This document shows, one piece after another, positions 33,067 through 40,909 of a stretch of DNA of 64,000 bases (position 1 is the first letter of the stretch; each line of letters opens with the position of its first letter). The DNA comes from OFTM10 sp964344055 (GTDB lineage Bacteria > Actinomycetota > Acidimicrobiia > Acidimicrobiales > Aldehydirespiratoraceae). The DNA is taken from positions 84,388 through 148,387 of the forward strand of contig CAYFLT010000003.1 of the NCBI GenBank assembly GCA_964344055.1, read 5' to 3'. The position numbers and the translations under genes are program-made. The notes under the pieces are model-generated. The model was not told where the DNA came from and ran no database searches. It was given only the letters and a program-made list of their open reading frames with translations.

Positions 33067-34440
33067 CTACTCCTCCTCGCCGGTCTCGTCGTCGGCGGGG
33101 TCGTCCGAAGCGTCGTCGTCGGCGGGCGCGTCCTCGGCCCCTTCTTCGGCGGCTGCCTCTTCCTCGCCTGCCTCGTCATCAGGCGAGTCGGCAGACTCCG
33201 GAGAGTCGCCGGACTCCGGAGAGTCGGCAGACTCGGGTGAGCCCGCGGACTCCTCGGCGGCAGTCGCGTCGGTGTCGCCGTCGGAGGCATCGGTCGCCTC
33301 GTCGGCGCCCTCGGACTCGGAACCCTCACCTTCGGCTTCGCCGCCGGCCGCCCACTCCTCTGCCGAGATCGGGGCACTGCCGTCGGCCGGCTGCCACATC
33401 TGCTCGCCGGTCTCCTCGTCGATGATCCACTCGCCATCGGCCCACTCGACGTCGCCGTAGGCCTGCTCCTCGGCGAACTGGGTCTCGGACTTGATGTTGA
33501 TGCCCCAACCGGTGAGCCGTGAGGCGAGGCGGGCGTTCTGACCCTCCTTGCCGATCGCCAGCGACAGCTGATAGTCGGGCACGATCACGTCGCAGTCGCC
33601 GGTGGTCTCGTCGGGGCGGACCTCGGTGACCTTCGCCGGCGAGAGCGCCTTGGTGACGAACTCCTCGAGGTCCTCGTTGAAGGGGACGATGTCGATCTTC
33701 TCGCCCCGGAGTTCGTTCACGACCTGGCGGACGCGAGCACCCCGCGCGCCGACGCATGCGCCGACCGGGTCGACGTTCGAGTCGTTGGACCACACGGCGA
33801 TCTTGGTGCGGTGACCTGGTTCGCGGGCACACGCCTTGATCTCGACGATGCCGTCGGCGATCTCGGGCACCTCGAGTTCGAAGAGCCGCTTCACAAGACC
33901 CGGGTGGGTCCGGCTCACAACGATCTGGGGACCCTTGGCCGTCTTGCGCACCTCGACGATGTAGGCCTTGATCCGCACGTTCGAATCCGGCCGCTCGAAC
34001 GGCACCTGTTCGGCCTGGGGCAGCAGCGCCTCGACCCGGCCGAGGTCGAGGAGGGTGTAGCGGGCGTCGGTCTGCTGGATCATGCCGGTGACGATGTCGC
34101 CCTCGCGGCCGGCGTACTCCTCGTACTTCAGCTCACGCTCGGCTTCACGGATGCGCTGGGTCATCACCTGGCGGGCGGTCTGGGCGGCGATACGACCGAA
34201 GTCGTCGGGGGTGACCTCGAACTCCTCACCGATCGGTTCGCCCTCCTCATCGAGCTCCTGAGCGAAGACGCGGAACTCCATGGTGTCGGGGTCGATCGTC
34301 ACCCAGGCGTACTCATGTGCATCCGGCATCCGCTTGTAGGCGGACTCGAGGGCATCGGCGAGTGCCGCGAACAGCGCATCGACCGAGATGCCCCGGTCGG
34401 CGGCGAGCTGCTGCAGGGCTTCCATCATGTCTTGGTTCAT
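33067..34440 (-). CDS. nusA: Transcription termination/antitermination factor NusA
   Basis: A 457-aa RNA polymerase-associated factor. N-terminal domain (ALADALESAYKRM), S1 domain, and two KH domains with GARGARVRQVVNELRGEKID and SLAIGKEGQNARLASRLTGW. After about residue 350 comes a very acidic tail with repeated SPES(A/G)D units and a run of Asp/Glu to the end, replacing the C-terminal repeats of enterobacterial NusA. The ATG at 34440 overlaps the rimP stop by 4 nt. Confidence 0.95.
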   Translation of the reverse strand: MNQDMMEALQQLAADRGISVDALFAALADALESAYKRMPDAHEYAWVTIDPDTMEFRVFAQELDEEGEPIGEEFEVTPDDFGRIAAQTARQVMTQRIREAERELKYEEYAGREGDIVTGMIQQTDARYTLLDLGRVEALLPQAEQVPFERPDSNVRIKAYIVEVRKTAKGPQIVVSRTHPGLVKRLFELEVPEIADGIVEIKACAREPGHRTKIAVWSNDSNVDPVGACVGARGARVRQVVNELRGEKIDIVPFNEDLEEFVTKALSPAKVTEVRPDETTGDCDVIVPDYQLSLAIGKEGQNARLASRLTGWGINIKSETQFAEEQAYGDVEWADGEWIIDEETGEQMWQPADGSAPISAEEWAAGGEAEGEGSESEGADEATDASDGDTDATAAEESAGSPESADSPESGDSPESADSPDDEAGEEEAAAEEGAEDAPADDDASDDPADDETGEEE

Positions 34441-34937
34441 GACGGCGTGGCCTCCTTGTTGGAATGGTTCTTCTTCGCCCCCGGCTTCGGGGCAGGGCCC
34501 CACTCGAAGACGGTGCGGGCCTTGGCGATCTCGTCGTAGCCGAACCGTCGCTCCGTGCCGTCGACATCGACCGAGACGGCGTCGGCGTCGGCGCTCGTGA
34601 CGGTGCCCGAGAATCGGCGGGCGCCGTCCACATCGGCGAAGGTCTTGATCTTCACCTGCTCGCCGACCGCCGTGAGGAAATGGGCTTCGGTGCGAAGCGG
34701 GCGCTCCAACCCCGGGCTCGACACTTCGAGGGTGTAGCGGCTCGGGATCGGATCGGCCTCGTCGAGGATTCGCCCAGCGGCTCGGCTGATCGTCTTGATC
34801 GTGTCGATGTCGATGCCGCCCTCACGGTCGACGAGGATCCGCAGGACCCCGCCGTTGAACTCGACGTCGTAGAGGTCAGCACCGGAGTCGGCGACCACGG
34901 AACCGACGAGCTCCTGTACACGATCGATGATCGCCAT
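34437..34937 (-). CDS. rimP: Ribosome maturation factor RimP
   Basis: A 166-aa factor for 30S assembly. Family features: DLYDVEFNGGVLRILVDREG, SRYTLEVSSPGLERPLRT and the C-terminal SH3-like domain with GYDEIAKARTVFEW. It has a strong GAGGAGGTGA ribosome site, immediately preceded by four 15-bp tandem repeats in the leader. It is the first gene of the rimP-nusA-ylxR-infB operon. Confidence 0.94.
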   Translation of the reverse strand: MAIIDRVQELVGSVVADSGADLYDVEFNGGVLRILVDREGGIDIDTIKTISRAAGRILDEADPIPSRYTLEVSSPGLERPLRTEAHFLTAVGEQVKIKTFADVDGARRFSGTVTSADADAVSVDVDGTERRFGYDEIAKARTVFEWGPAPKPGAKKNHSNKEATPS

Positions 34938-34948
34938 CTCGTCACCTC

Positions 34949-35008
34949 CTCATGGTGGCTGGGCTCATGGTGGTCTGGCTCATGGTGGTCGGGCTCAGGG
35001 TGATTGGG
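34949..35008 (-). repeat. Four 15-bp tandem repeats in the rimP leader
   Basis: Units CTCATGGTGGCTGGG, CTCATGGTGGTCTGG, CTCATGGTGGTCGGG and CTCAGGGTGATTGGG (plus-strand view) abut each other and end at the rimP ribosome site. On the sense strand each carries CCACCATGAG, so the leader holds several ATG triplets ahead of the true start. They could arise by slippage or act in translational control. Confidence 0.85.
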
Positions 35009-35071
35009 CCCACGGTCCGGTTCGGCTGTCAACAGGTCCTTGAAACGACGGTCCGAGCCCCGAATCGAGAA

Positions 35072-35094
35072 AGGCGTGGCCCAGGGCCACGCCT
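35072..35094 (-). terminator. Intrinsic-terminator-like hairpin upstream of rimP
   Basis: GGCGTGGCCC and GGGCCACGCC form an 10-11 bp near-perfect stem; read on the minus strand it is followed by TTTCTC. It lies 71 nt after the stop of the minus-strand gene at 35166, so it probably ends that transcript, or attenuates the rimP operon. Confidence 0.6.
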
Positions 35095-35165
35095 CATCCG
35101 TCTCCGGGTTCGAACGTCGTGCGAAGTCTACCAGCACTCGATGCCGATTTCGGCCGCCCCCTCGG

Positions 35166-35582
35166 CTAGGCGGACGAAGGCCGGACCGCCTCGACGAAGG
35201 ATTTGTGCACCCGGCTCAGCTCCACGGTCCCACGGTCCAGGCCCGCGTCGACTCCCGGCAGATACGCCTTGATGGCCAAGGTGGCGACCACCCACATCCC
35301 CGCTGACAGCAGGGCGATCACCGCGCCGAGTGGGAGGAGGAACGGGAACCGGGCCATCGCCAGCCCCAGCGCAAGACAGGTGAAGCCACCGTAGACGGCG
35401 GACTTCTGACGGCGCCGCAGGTACATCACCCGGTCGAACTCGGTCTGGGTGAGCGGCACGAGGACGCCGAGCGCCTTCGGTCCGGCCGCCGCGTAGCCGT
35501 CGGCCGGCTTGCCGCTCCGTGCCGACACCGCGGGGAGGCGCCTGGCCTGAGCGGAGCCGAGCTCGACGGTCACCCGGGCCAT
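35166..35582 (-). CDS. Hypothetical membrane protein (two helices)
   Basis: A 138-aa protein. The N-terminal 55 residues are soluble (MARVTVELGSAQARRLPAVS). Two hydrophobic helices follow at about 64-84 and 86-106, connected by a tight turn, then a 30-residue tail with LSRVHKSFVEAV. No family is recognised. It follows ispG by 12 nt on the same strand and may be cotranscribed with it; a hairpin after the stop would end that transcript. Confidence 0.65.
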   Translation of the reverse strand: MARVTVELGSAQARRLPAVSARSGKPADGYAAAGPKALGVLVPLTQTEFDRVMYLRRRQKSAVYGGFTCLALGLAMARFPFLLPLGAVIALLSAGMWVVATLAIKAYLPGVDAGLDRGTVELSRVHKSFVEAVRPSSA

Positions 35583-35594
35583 GTCGTGCGCGGG

Positions 35595-36827
35595 TCAGTC
35601 CGCCGAGCGGCGGATCTCGGCGATCACCGACTCCGCGTCGTTGGCATCGTCGCCGCGCTCGTTGAGATTGCGATCGCGATCCTCCTCGGCAGCTCTGCGG
35701 GCCGCGTCCTTGGTGGCCACCGCCCGCTGCAGGGCCGCGTCGGCGCCGTGCTCGTGGATGAACTCGGCCCATTCGATCAGGGTGTCCACCATCTCGTCCT
35801 CGGGCACCACCATCACGTTCTGGCCCTTGACGAACAGGTGGCCGCGCTTGTTGCCGGCCGCGATCCCGAGGTCGGCGTCACGCGCCTCGCCGGGTCCGTT
35901 GACGACACAGCCCATCACCGCCACCTGGAGTGGGATCTCCCGTTCACCGAAAGCATCCATCGCATCGTTGGCGATGGCCACGACGTCGACCTCGGCCCGG
36001 CCGCAGCTCGGGCAGGCGATGAGGTCGATGTTCTTTCGTTCCCGCAGTCCCATCGTCTCCAGCAGCTGCCGGCCGGCCTTCGCCTCCTCGACCGGGTCGG
36101 CGGTGAGCGAGTAGCGGATGGTGTCGCCAATGCCTTCCGCGAGCAGTGTCGCCATGCCGGCCGTCGCCTTCAGGGTGCCGATCGGCGGTGGGCCGGCTTC
36201 GGTGACCCCGAGGTGCAGGGGATGATCCGTCACGTCGGCAAGCTGTCGGTACGCCTCGATCATCAGCGGCACGCTCGATGCCTTGACCGAGATCTTGATC
36301 AGGTCGAAGTCGACCTCCTCGAAGTAGGCGATCTCCTGGAGGGCGGATTCGACCATCGCCTCAGGGGTGACCTTGTCGCCGTACTTCCTGTACAGGTCGG
36401 GGTGGAGGCTTCCGCCGTTCACACCGATGCGGATCGGTACGTTGCGGTCCTTCGCCTCCTTCGCCACCAGCTTGATGTGCTCGGGGTTCCGGATGTTGCC
36501 GGGGTTGAGCCGGAGGCAGTGCACGCCGGCCTCGAGCGCCTCGAGCGCCCGCCGGTACTGGTGATGGATGTCGGCCACGATCGGAACCGGCGACCGCGGA
36601 ATGATCCGGGCCAGCCCTTCGGCGGCTTCGGGCTCGTTGCAGGTGCAGCGCACGATGTCGGCGCCGGCGGCGGCCAGCCCGTAGATCTGTTGGAGCGTCG
36701 CTTCGTGATCCGCCGTCTTGGTGATGGTCATCGACTGCACCGTGACCGGCGCTCCCCCGCCGACCGGAACGTCGCCGACCATGATCTGGCGCGTCGCTCG
36801 GCGAGGAAAGGTCTGGGTGAACTCCAC
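35595..36827 (-). CDS. ispG: 4-hydroxy-3-methylbut-2-enyl diphosphate synthase (GcpE)
   Basis: A 410-aa iron-sulfur enzyme, the penultimate step of the MEP isoprenoid pathway. Motifs: VTVQSMTITKTADHEATLQQ, RLNPGNIRN, CPSCGRAEVD (cluster cysteines) and VMGCVVNGPGEARDADLG (third cysteine and signature). A short charged C-terminal extension is present. Start GTG, leaderless by the box at 36834-36839. In most actinobacteria this gene sits beside rip1 and dxr; here a 9.6-kb block separates them. Confidence 0.95.
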   Translation of the reverse strand: MEFTQTFPRRATRQIMVGDVPVGGGAPVTVQSMTITKTADHEATLQQIYGLAAAGADIVRCTCNEPEAAEGLARIIPRSPVPIVADIHHQYRRALEALEAGVHCLRLNPGNIRNPEHIKLVAKEAKDRNVPIRIGVNGGSLHPDLYRKYGDKVTPEAMVESALQEIAYFEEVDFDLIKISVKASSVPLMIEAYRQLADVTDHPLHLGVTEAGPPPIGTLKATAGMATLLAEGIGDTIRYSLTADPVEEAKAGRQLLETMGLRERKNIDLIACPSCGRAEVDVVAIANDAMDAFGEREIPLQVAVMGCVVNGPGEARDADLGIAAGNKRGHLFVKGQNVMVVPEDEMVDTLIEWAEFIHEHGADAALQRAVATKDAARRAAEEDRDRNLNERGDDANDAESVIAEIRRSAD

Positions 36828-36833
36828 GGAGCG

Positions 36834-36839
36834 AATCTA
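36834..36839 (-). promoter_or_regulatory. Putative -10 box of ispG (leaderless)
   Basis: On the minus strand TAGATT ends exactly 7 nt before the G of the GTG at 36827. This suggests ispG has its own promoter here rather than relying on rip1 transcription. Confidence 0.45.
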
Positions 36840-36924
36840 CCGCCGGCCTTCCCGACTGGTGAGCCGGTCGGCCGGGACAGGCCCCTTCCCGATGGTGCAT
36901 GATGAACGGCGCGGGGTGAGGGTG

Positions 36925-39024
36925 ATGCGGACACACACGAGGATCGGTCAGCGGCGGGCCGGGCCGATGGCGGCGATCGGAATCCTGGCCGGGCTGCTTC
37001 TGCCCTTCGTGGCCTGGGGGTACCTGATCGTCGGGGGGATGATCGCCGACGGCGTCCTCGGCGATTCCAAGCGCGACGAGGGCTACGACTGGACCTCACA
37101 ACCGATGAGTGATCTCGGCGACCACATCGACGAGGTGGCCCGCTGGTTCACCAACGTCCAGGTCATCACCGCAGTCCTCCTGGTCCTCTTCGCCAACGCG
37201 TGCCGTCAGCGAATCCTGGGAATGGGCAAGAGCGCACTCGCGATCGTGGGTGCGGCAGTCCCGACGCTCGGTCTCGCCGCCAGCCGATGCACTGAACTCA
37301 ACGAGGCCGGTAGCTACGACTGTGGCGGCTCATGGTCGGCGCGTCTTCACGCGACCTCGGCCGTAGTGATCGTCTTCGCGATCCTCGTCGCACAGTGGCA
37401 GGCATCGCGTCACGTCTCACCGGGGAGTCCCTACGCCAGGCTTCGCCCGATCAGCAGGGTGCTGTACTGGATCACCGGTGGTCTCACGATCCTGTTCGTG
37501 GTGAGCACCCGGGCGGTCCTGTCCGACCCCATCGGCGATGCCGTCGGGTGGATCTCGTTCAGCAACTGGAGCCTCGATCTCACCGAGTATCAAGGCATCA
37601 CCGAACGCCTGATCTGGGTCGGCGGGTACACCTGGCTCTTCGTGGTCTCGGCGATGATGGTTGCCCGCCTGTGGGGAGTCCCGAAGCCCTCCTTCGACGT
37701 AGGCCACGTTCAGGACGGGGTGCTCTACGGCTCCAGCCGGTGGAACCGGATGCAACTGCTCGGGGTGACGCTCGACGACCCCGGTGCGTTCCGAGCCTGG
37801 CTGAGTGAGGCCCTGGAGGATGGCCTCATCCGACCCGAGCAACCGCGGCCGAGGCCGATTCCGGACGAGCCGGCCCACTCCGTGACGGTTCTCTTCACCA
37901 GCGAGGGCCTTCGACGCCTCGGGCAGTCGTATCAATGGCAGAGCCCCTCGATCGAGGACGCGTTCAGCATCGGTGCCGCCGGGCGGGCAGCTCACGTCGG
38001 CGACCACGGCCCGAGCCATCCGAAGACGTGGAAGGGCGGATGGGAACCGGACACCCTCCACGTCGTCATCTGGCTCAAGGTCGCCAACGACAAGGCGGAC
38101 GACCTGCGGAAGCGCATCGGGACCGCGGGGCAGAGCCAGTACCCACATGTCCTCGCCGACTGTTCACCGATCACCCAGGACGGCCGCACCATCGAGCACT
38201 TCGGATTCGCCGATGGGGTATCCACGACCTGGGTCGATCAGATCCATCCGACCCACGACACCCGGCGGATGGCCGGGGGCAAGTTCGTCGGCGAGAGCCT
38301 CGAACCGGTCGCGCTCGGTGAGTTCGTGCTCGGCGAGCTCGACGAAAGCGATGATGTCTTCCCGGTGCCGGAGCCCCGGGACTTCTACGACCGAGGCACC
38401 TTCGTCGTGCTGCGGAAGCTCGAACAGGATGTCGCCGGGTTCCGGGAGTTCTGCGAGTCGTTCCGCGGGGGCGACTGGAAGTACGCGGCCGAGAAGCTGG
38501 TCGGGCGCCGCATGGACGGAGCGCCGATCGCGACCGGCCGATTCGGCGAGGGACCGAATGACTTCCGCTATGACGACGACATCGAGGGGTACGGCTGTCC
38601 GGTCACGTCCCACATCCGTCGGGCGAATCCTCGTGATTCGCTGGGATTCGACGGCCACATGGTCCACCGTCACAGGATCCTCCGCCGGGGCATGACCTAT
38701 GGAGCGCCATACCGGGAGGGTGATGCCGACAAGGACCGTGGCCTGATGTTCATCGCGGTGAACGTTCGGATCGCCGAACAGTTCGAGTTCATCCAGCGGC
38801 TCTGGCTCAACGACGGCCTGGCCTTCGGTCGCGGTACGAACCCCGACGCAGTATCGGGCAGCTGGAGCGAGGAGCCGCGCACTGTGTCGACACCGGGGCA
38901 CCCGACTGTGGTCAGGCCGATCGAGGAACCGCTGGTTCAGACCCGAGGGGCCGCCTACACGTTCGCGCCATCCATGCGAGCTCTCCACCTCCTCGCCACC
39001 GGGCGAAACCTCGCTACTGGCTAA
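36925..39024 (+). CDS. Membrane protein fused to a DyP-type heme peroxidase domain
   Basis: A 699-aa protein. The first ~255 residues form six or seven membrane helices of DUF998 style (SQPMSDLGDHIDEVARWF, then alternating helices). The rest is a dye-decolorising-peroxidase fold: GFADG (about 427-431), proximal heme His H563 in SHIRRANPRD, and RHRILRRGMTYG with the distal-side Arg region. DyPs are normally soluble or Tat-exported, so this fusion would tether the peroxidase to the membrane; topology is not determined. The ATG at 36925 follows GTGAGGG. Its stop overlaps that of the convergent gene (shared CTAA). First gene of the accessory block. Confidence 0.83.
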   Translation: MRTHTRIGQRRAGPMAAIGILAGLLLPFVAWGYLIVGGMIADGVLGDSKRDEGYDWTSQPMSDLGDHIDEVARWFTNVQVITAVLLVLFANACRQRILGMGKSALAIVGAAVPTLGLAASRCTELNEAGSYDCGGSWSARLHATSAVVIVFAILVAQWQASRHVSPGSPYARLRPISRVLYWITGGLTILFVVSTRAVLSDPIGDAVGWISFSNWSLDLTEYQGITERLIWVGGYTWLFVVSAMMVARLWGVPKPSFDVGHVQDGVLYGSSRWNRMQLLGVTLDDPGAFRAWLSEALEDGLIRPEQPRPRPIPDEPAHSVTVLFTSEGLRRLGQSYQWQSPSIEDAFSIGAAGRAAHVGDHGPSHPKTWKGGWEPDTLHVVIWLKVANDKADDLRKRIGTAGQSQYPHVLADCSPITQDGRTIEHFGFADGVSTTWVDQIHPTHDTRRMAGGKFVGESLEPVALGEFVLGELDESDDVFPVPEPRDFYDRGTFVVLRKLEQDVAGFREFCESFRGGDWKYAAEKLVGRRMDGAPIATGRFGEGPNDFRYDDDIEGYGCPVTSHIRRANPRDSLGFDGHMVHRHRILRRGMTYGAPYREGDADKDRGLMFIAVNVRIAEQFEFIQRLWLNDGLAFGRGTNPDAVSGSWSEEPRTVSTPGHPTVVRPIEEPLVQTRGAAYTFAPSMRALHLLATGRNLATG

Positions 39025-40760
39025 CCGCCTTCCCGCTGCTGACTGCCGACTGCCACCCGAGCAGGCGCGATGGGGAAGACCTCCGCATCCCCACCGAGCC
39101 ACTCGATGAATCTCCGCTGCACTGTCAGGGCCTTGAGGACCATGGGCACGGTGGCCTCGGGGTAGTCGTAGTAGCGGTTGTACCGCTTCAGTTGCCCCAG
39201 GAGGAGATCTGCGGTCAGCGCCTCGGCAGGAGAAGCGTCTTCTGGGACGGACTTGCGTTCACAGCAGTCGAAGACCGCCTTCAGTGCCGGCCACTCGTCG
39301 GACCCCGTGAGGGCCTTGCTGAGGTGCGCCACATCGTCTTTCTGGAGACGGCGCCGGTTTCGGTGAGCTGGAGCCGTCTCACCGTCGCCCGAGAACGGAC
39401 CGTCGAAGTCCATGGCGACGATCAGCCACGTGTTTCGCAGCCTCACCTCACGGTGGCTCCGTCGCCCGGCCGGTTGGGATCGATGAACGAGTACGAAACG
39501 GGCGAAGTGAATCGAGCCCGCAGAGTCGAAGGCGTCGTAGTTCAACCGCTCGATGGCGGCTTCGACGGCGCCGACCTCGGAGGGCTTCACCGGCAAGAGG
39601 CTCACGATGCCCCACATCCCGCTGTGCTGCTCCCCGACCCTTCCGTCTTCGGACTCCACGTCACAGACCAGATGGTCGCCGGCATCGGGGAGGCCGAGAC
39701 ACGGCTCCAGCCGACGCACGAGCGCATCGAAGCCGGGGCTTCCACGGTCGACCGTGCGGGCATCGACGAACGTGCCATCGTTCGTGACCCCGCCGCTCCA
39801 CCCGACAGCCGGAGTGCCATCTGAGCTAGCCGCCCGGAGCTCGAGCGACAGCACCTCACCCTTGAGCCTGAGTTCCTCTGCATCGCCCTCACGCTCGCAC
39901 GCCAAGTCGATCGGAAGCGACAACTTGCAGTCCCCATCGACAACGAGGCTGAGCGTTCCCTGAACACTTGAGCGGCGATGGTCGGGAACTCCGAGCACCA
40001 GCCGGCCCGTGGCCTCGCCGGGGGGCTCCTCACCGCAGACCGTGTGCGACAACTCGATCTCCAGCTCTCCGACGACGCCCTGTGATGCGTTGATCGCGGC
40101 CATACCCCTGACCTTGCCGTCACCCTCGCTCGTGAACCGGATGTCGAAGGTCTCGTCGCAAACCGTCGTCCCCTGGTTCGCCGCGAACGCGCAGAGCTCC
40201 CGCTGCACTCGTAGCGCCGACCGGACGTCGTGAGCGGTGGCCTCCGGATAGGCGGAGTAGTAGAAGTCCGACCGGAGAAGTCGCGGTGACACCCAATCGG
40301 TGGTGAGATAGCGCGTCAGTGGTCGGGGGTAGCCGGGATACCCCTCGGACGGCCCCCAGATGCCGTCGATCCCCGACCCGATTACGTCCATGAATGCATC
40401 GAAGTAGTCGTCCCACTGCTGGTTGAAGTTCGACGAGAAGAGCATCCAGCGACGCCAGGGCAGCTCCCAGCGATGCCACGGGAGGTGCCCCGTGGGGAAG
40501 GACGAGAGTCCAGCGAATCCACCGAACCGGTCCCACCGGCCGCTGTGGAGGAAGTCCAGTCGCTTGAGCTGGACGGCGACCGCCCGCCTCGGCAGAACGT
40601 TTTCCACCAGCCATCGAGATCGCCGAGCCAGGAGGAACTGGAACCACTGCCACGGCCCCAGCCACCACCGGGCGTGGGTGAGGATGTTCACCGAGACCGC
40701 CCGGCCATGCTTCCTCACCCGGCCGTTGTGCCCGAAGGGCCTCGCCTGCTCCGCTGTCAT
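39021..40760 (-). CDS. Large protein with internal duplication, function unknown
   Basis: A 579-aa protein with two related modules. Module 1 has MLFSSNFNQQWDDYFDAFMD and YYSAYPEATAHDVRSALRVQ. Module 2 has SIHFARFVLVHR, WLIVAMDFDGPF and YYDYPEATVPMVLKALTVQR. The shared [S/D]xFxG/Q and YPEAT-x(3-5)-V-x2-AL-x-VQR elements show a duplicated domain, possibly a ferredoxin-like fold related to DyP or chlorite-dismutase relatives, which is inference. A central strand-rich insert separates the copies. A Trp-rich N-terminal segment (RWWLGPWQWFQF) may touch membrane. GGGAG precedes the ATG. It diverges from the catalase operon across 56 bp and converges with the DyP gene. Confidence 0.65.
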   Translation of the reverse strand: MTAEQARPFGHNGRVRKHGRAVSVNILTHARWWLGPWQWFQFLLARRSRWLVENVLPRRAVAVQLKRLDFLHSGRWDRFGGFAGLSSFPTGHLPWHRWELPWRRWMLFSSNFNQQWDDYFDAFMDVIGSGIDGIWGPSEGYPGYPRPLTRYLTTDWVSPRLLRSDFYYSAYPEATAHDVRSALRVQRELCAFAANQGTTVCDETFDIRFTSEGDGKVRGMAAINASQGVVGELEIELSHTVCGEEPPGEATGRLVLGVPDHRRSSVQGTLSLVVDGDCKLSLPIDLACEREGDAEELRLKGEVLSLELRAASSDGTPAVGWSGGVTNDGTFVDARTVDRGSPGFDALVRRLEPCLGLPDAGDHLVCDVESEDGRVGEQHSGMWGIVSLLPVKPSEVGAVEAAIERLNYDAFDSAGSIHFARFVLVHRSQPAGRRSHREVRLRNTWLIVAMDFDGPFSGDGETAPAHRNRRRLQKDDVAHLSKALTGSDEWPALKAVFDCCERKSVPEDASPAEALTADLLLGQLKRYNRYYDYPEATVPMVLKALTVQRRFIEWLGGDAEVFPIAPARVAVGSQQREGG

Positions 40761-40816
40761 ACCCTGCTCCCGCTCGCTCAGAAGACAACCAGAGGACACC
40801 GGAGATTTCCAGCGCG

Positions 40817-40909
40817 ATGATGGTTGTGCTCACCAGCGGCGCGATTCTGGTGATGGGGGTTTGGATGCGGGTTCTGGTCCTTGGTGACTGTGCGCGGGGG
40901 TTCACGTGA
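40817..40909 (+). CDS. Possible 30-aa hydrophobic peptide coupled to the catalase gene
   Basis: An ATG at 40817 opens 30 codons for a hydrophobic peptide, MMVVLTSGAILVMGVWMRVL, with a polar tail. Its TGA overlaps the GTG start of the catalase-family gene (GTGA), the same 4-nt arrangement as the next two gene junctions. It may be a small membrane protein or a translated leader. No family is recognised, and short length limits confidence. Confidence 0.35.
   Translation: MMVVLTSGAILVMGVWMRVLVLGDCARGFT

Noticed and set aside
34949..35008. CRISPR array
   Set aside because: Units are only 15 bp, contiguous without spacers, and there are no cas genes.
34652..35137. Minus-strand frame encoding repeated DHHEP units overlapping rimP
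   Set aside because: The His-rich units are a by-product of the 15-bp tandem repeats read in another frame; the remainder is antisense or out of frame with rimP.
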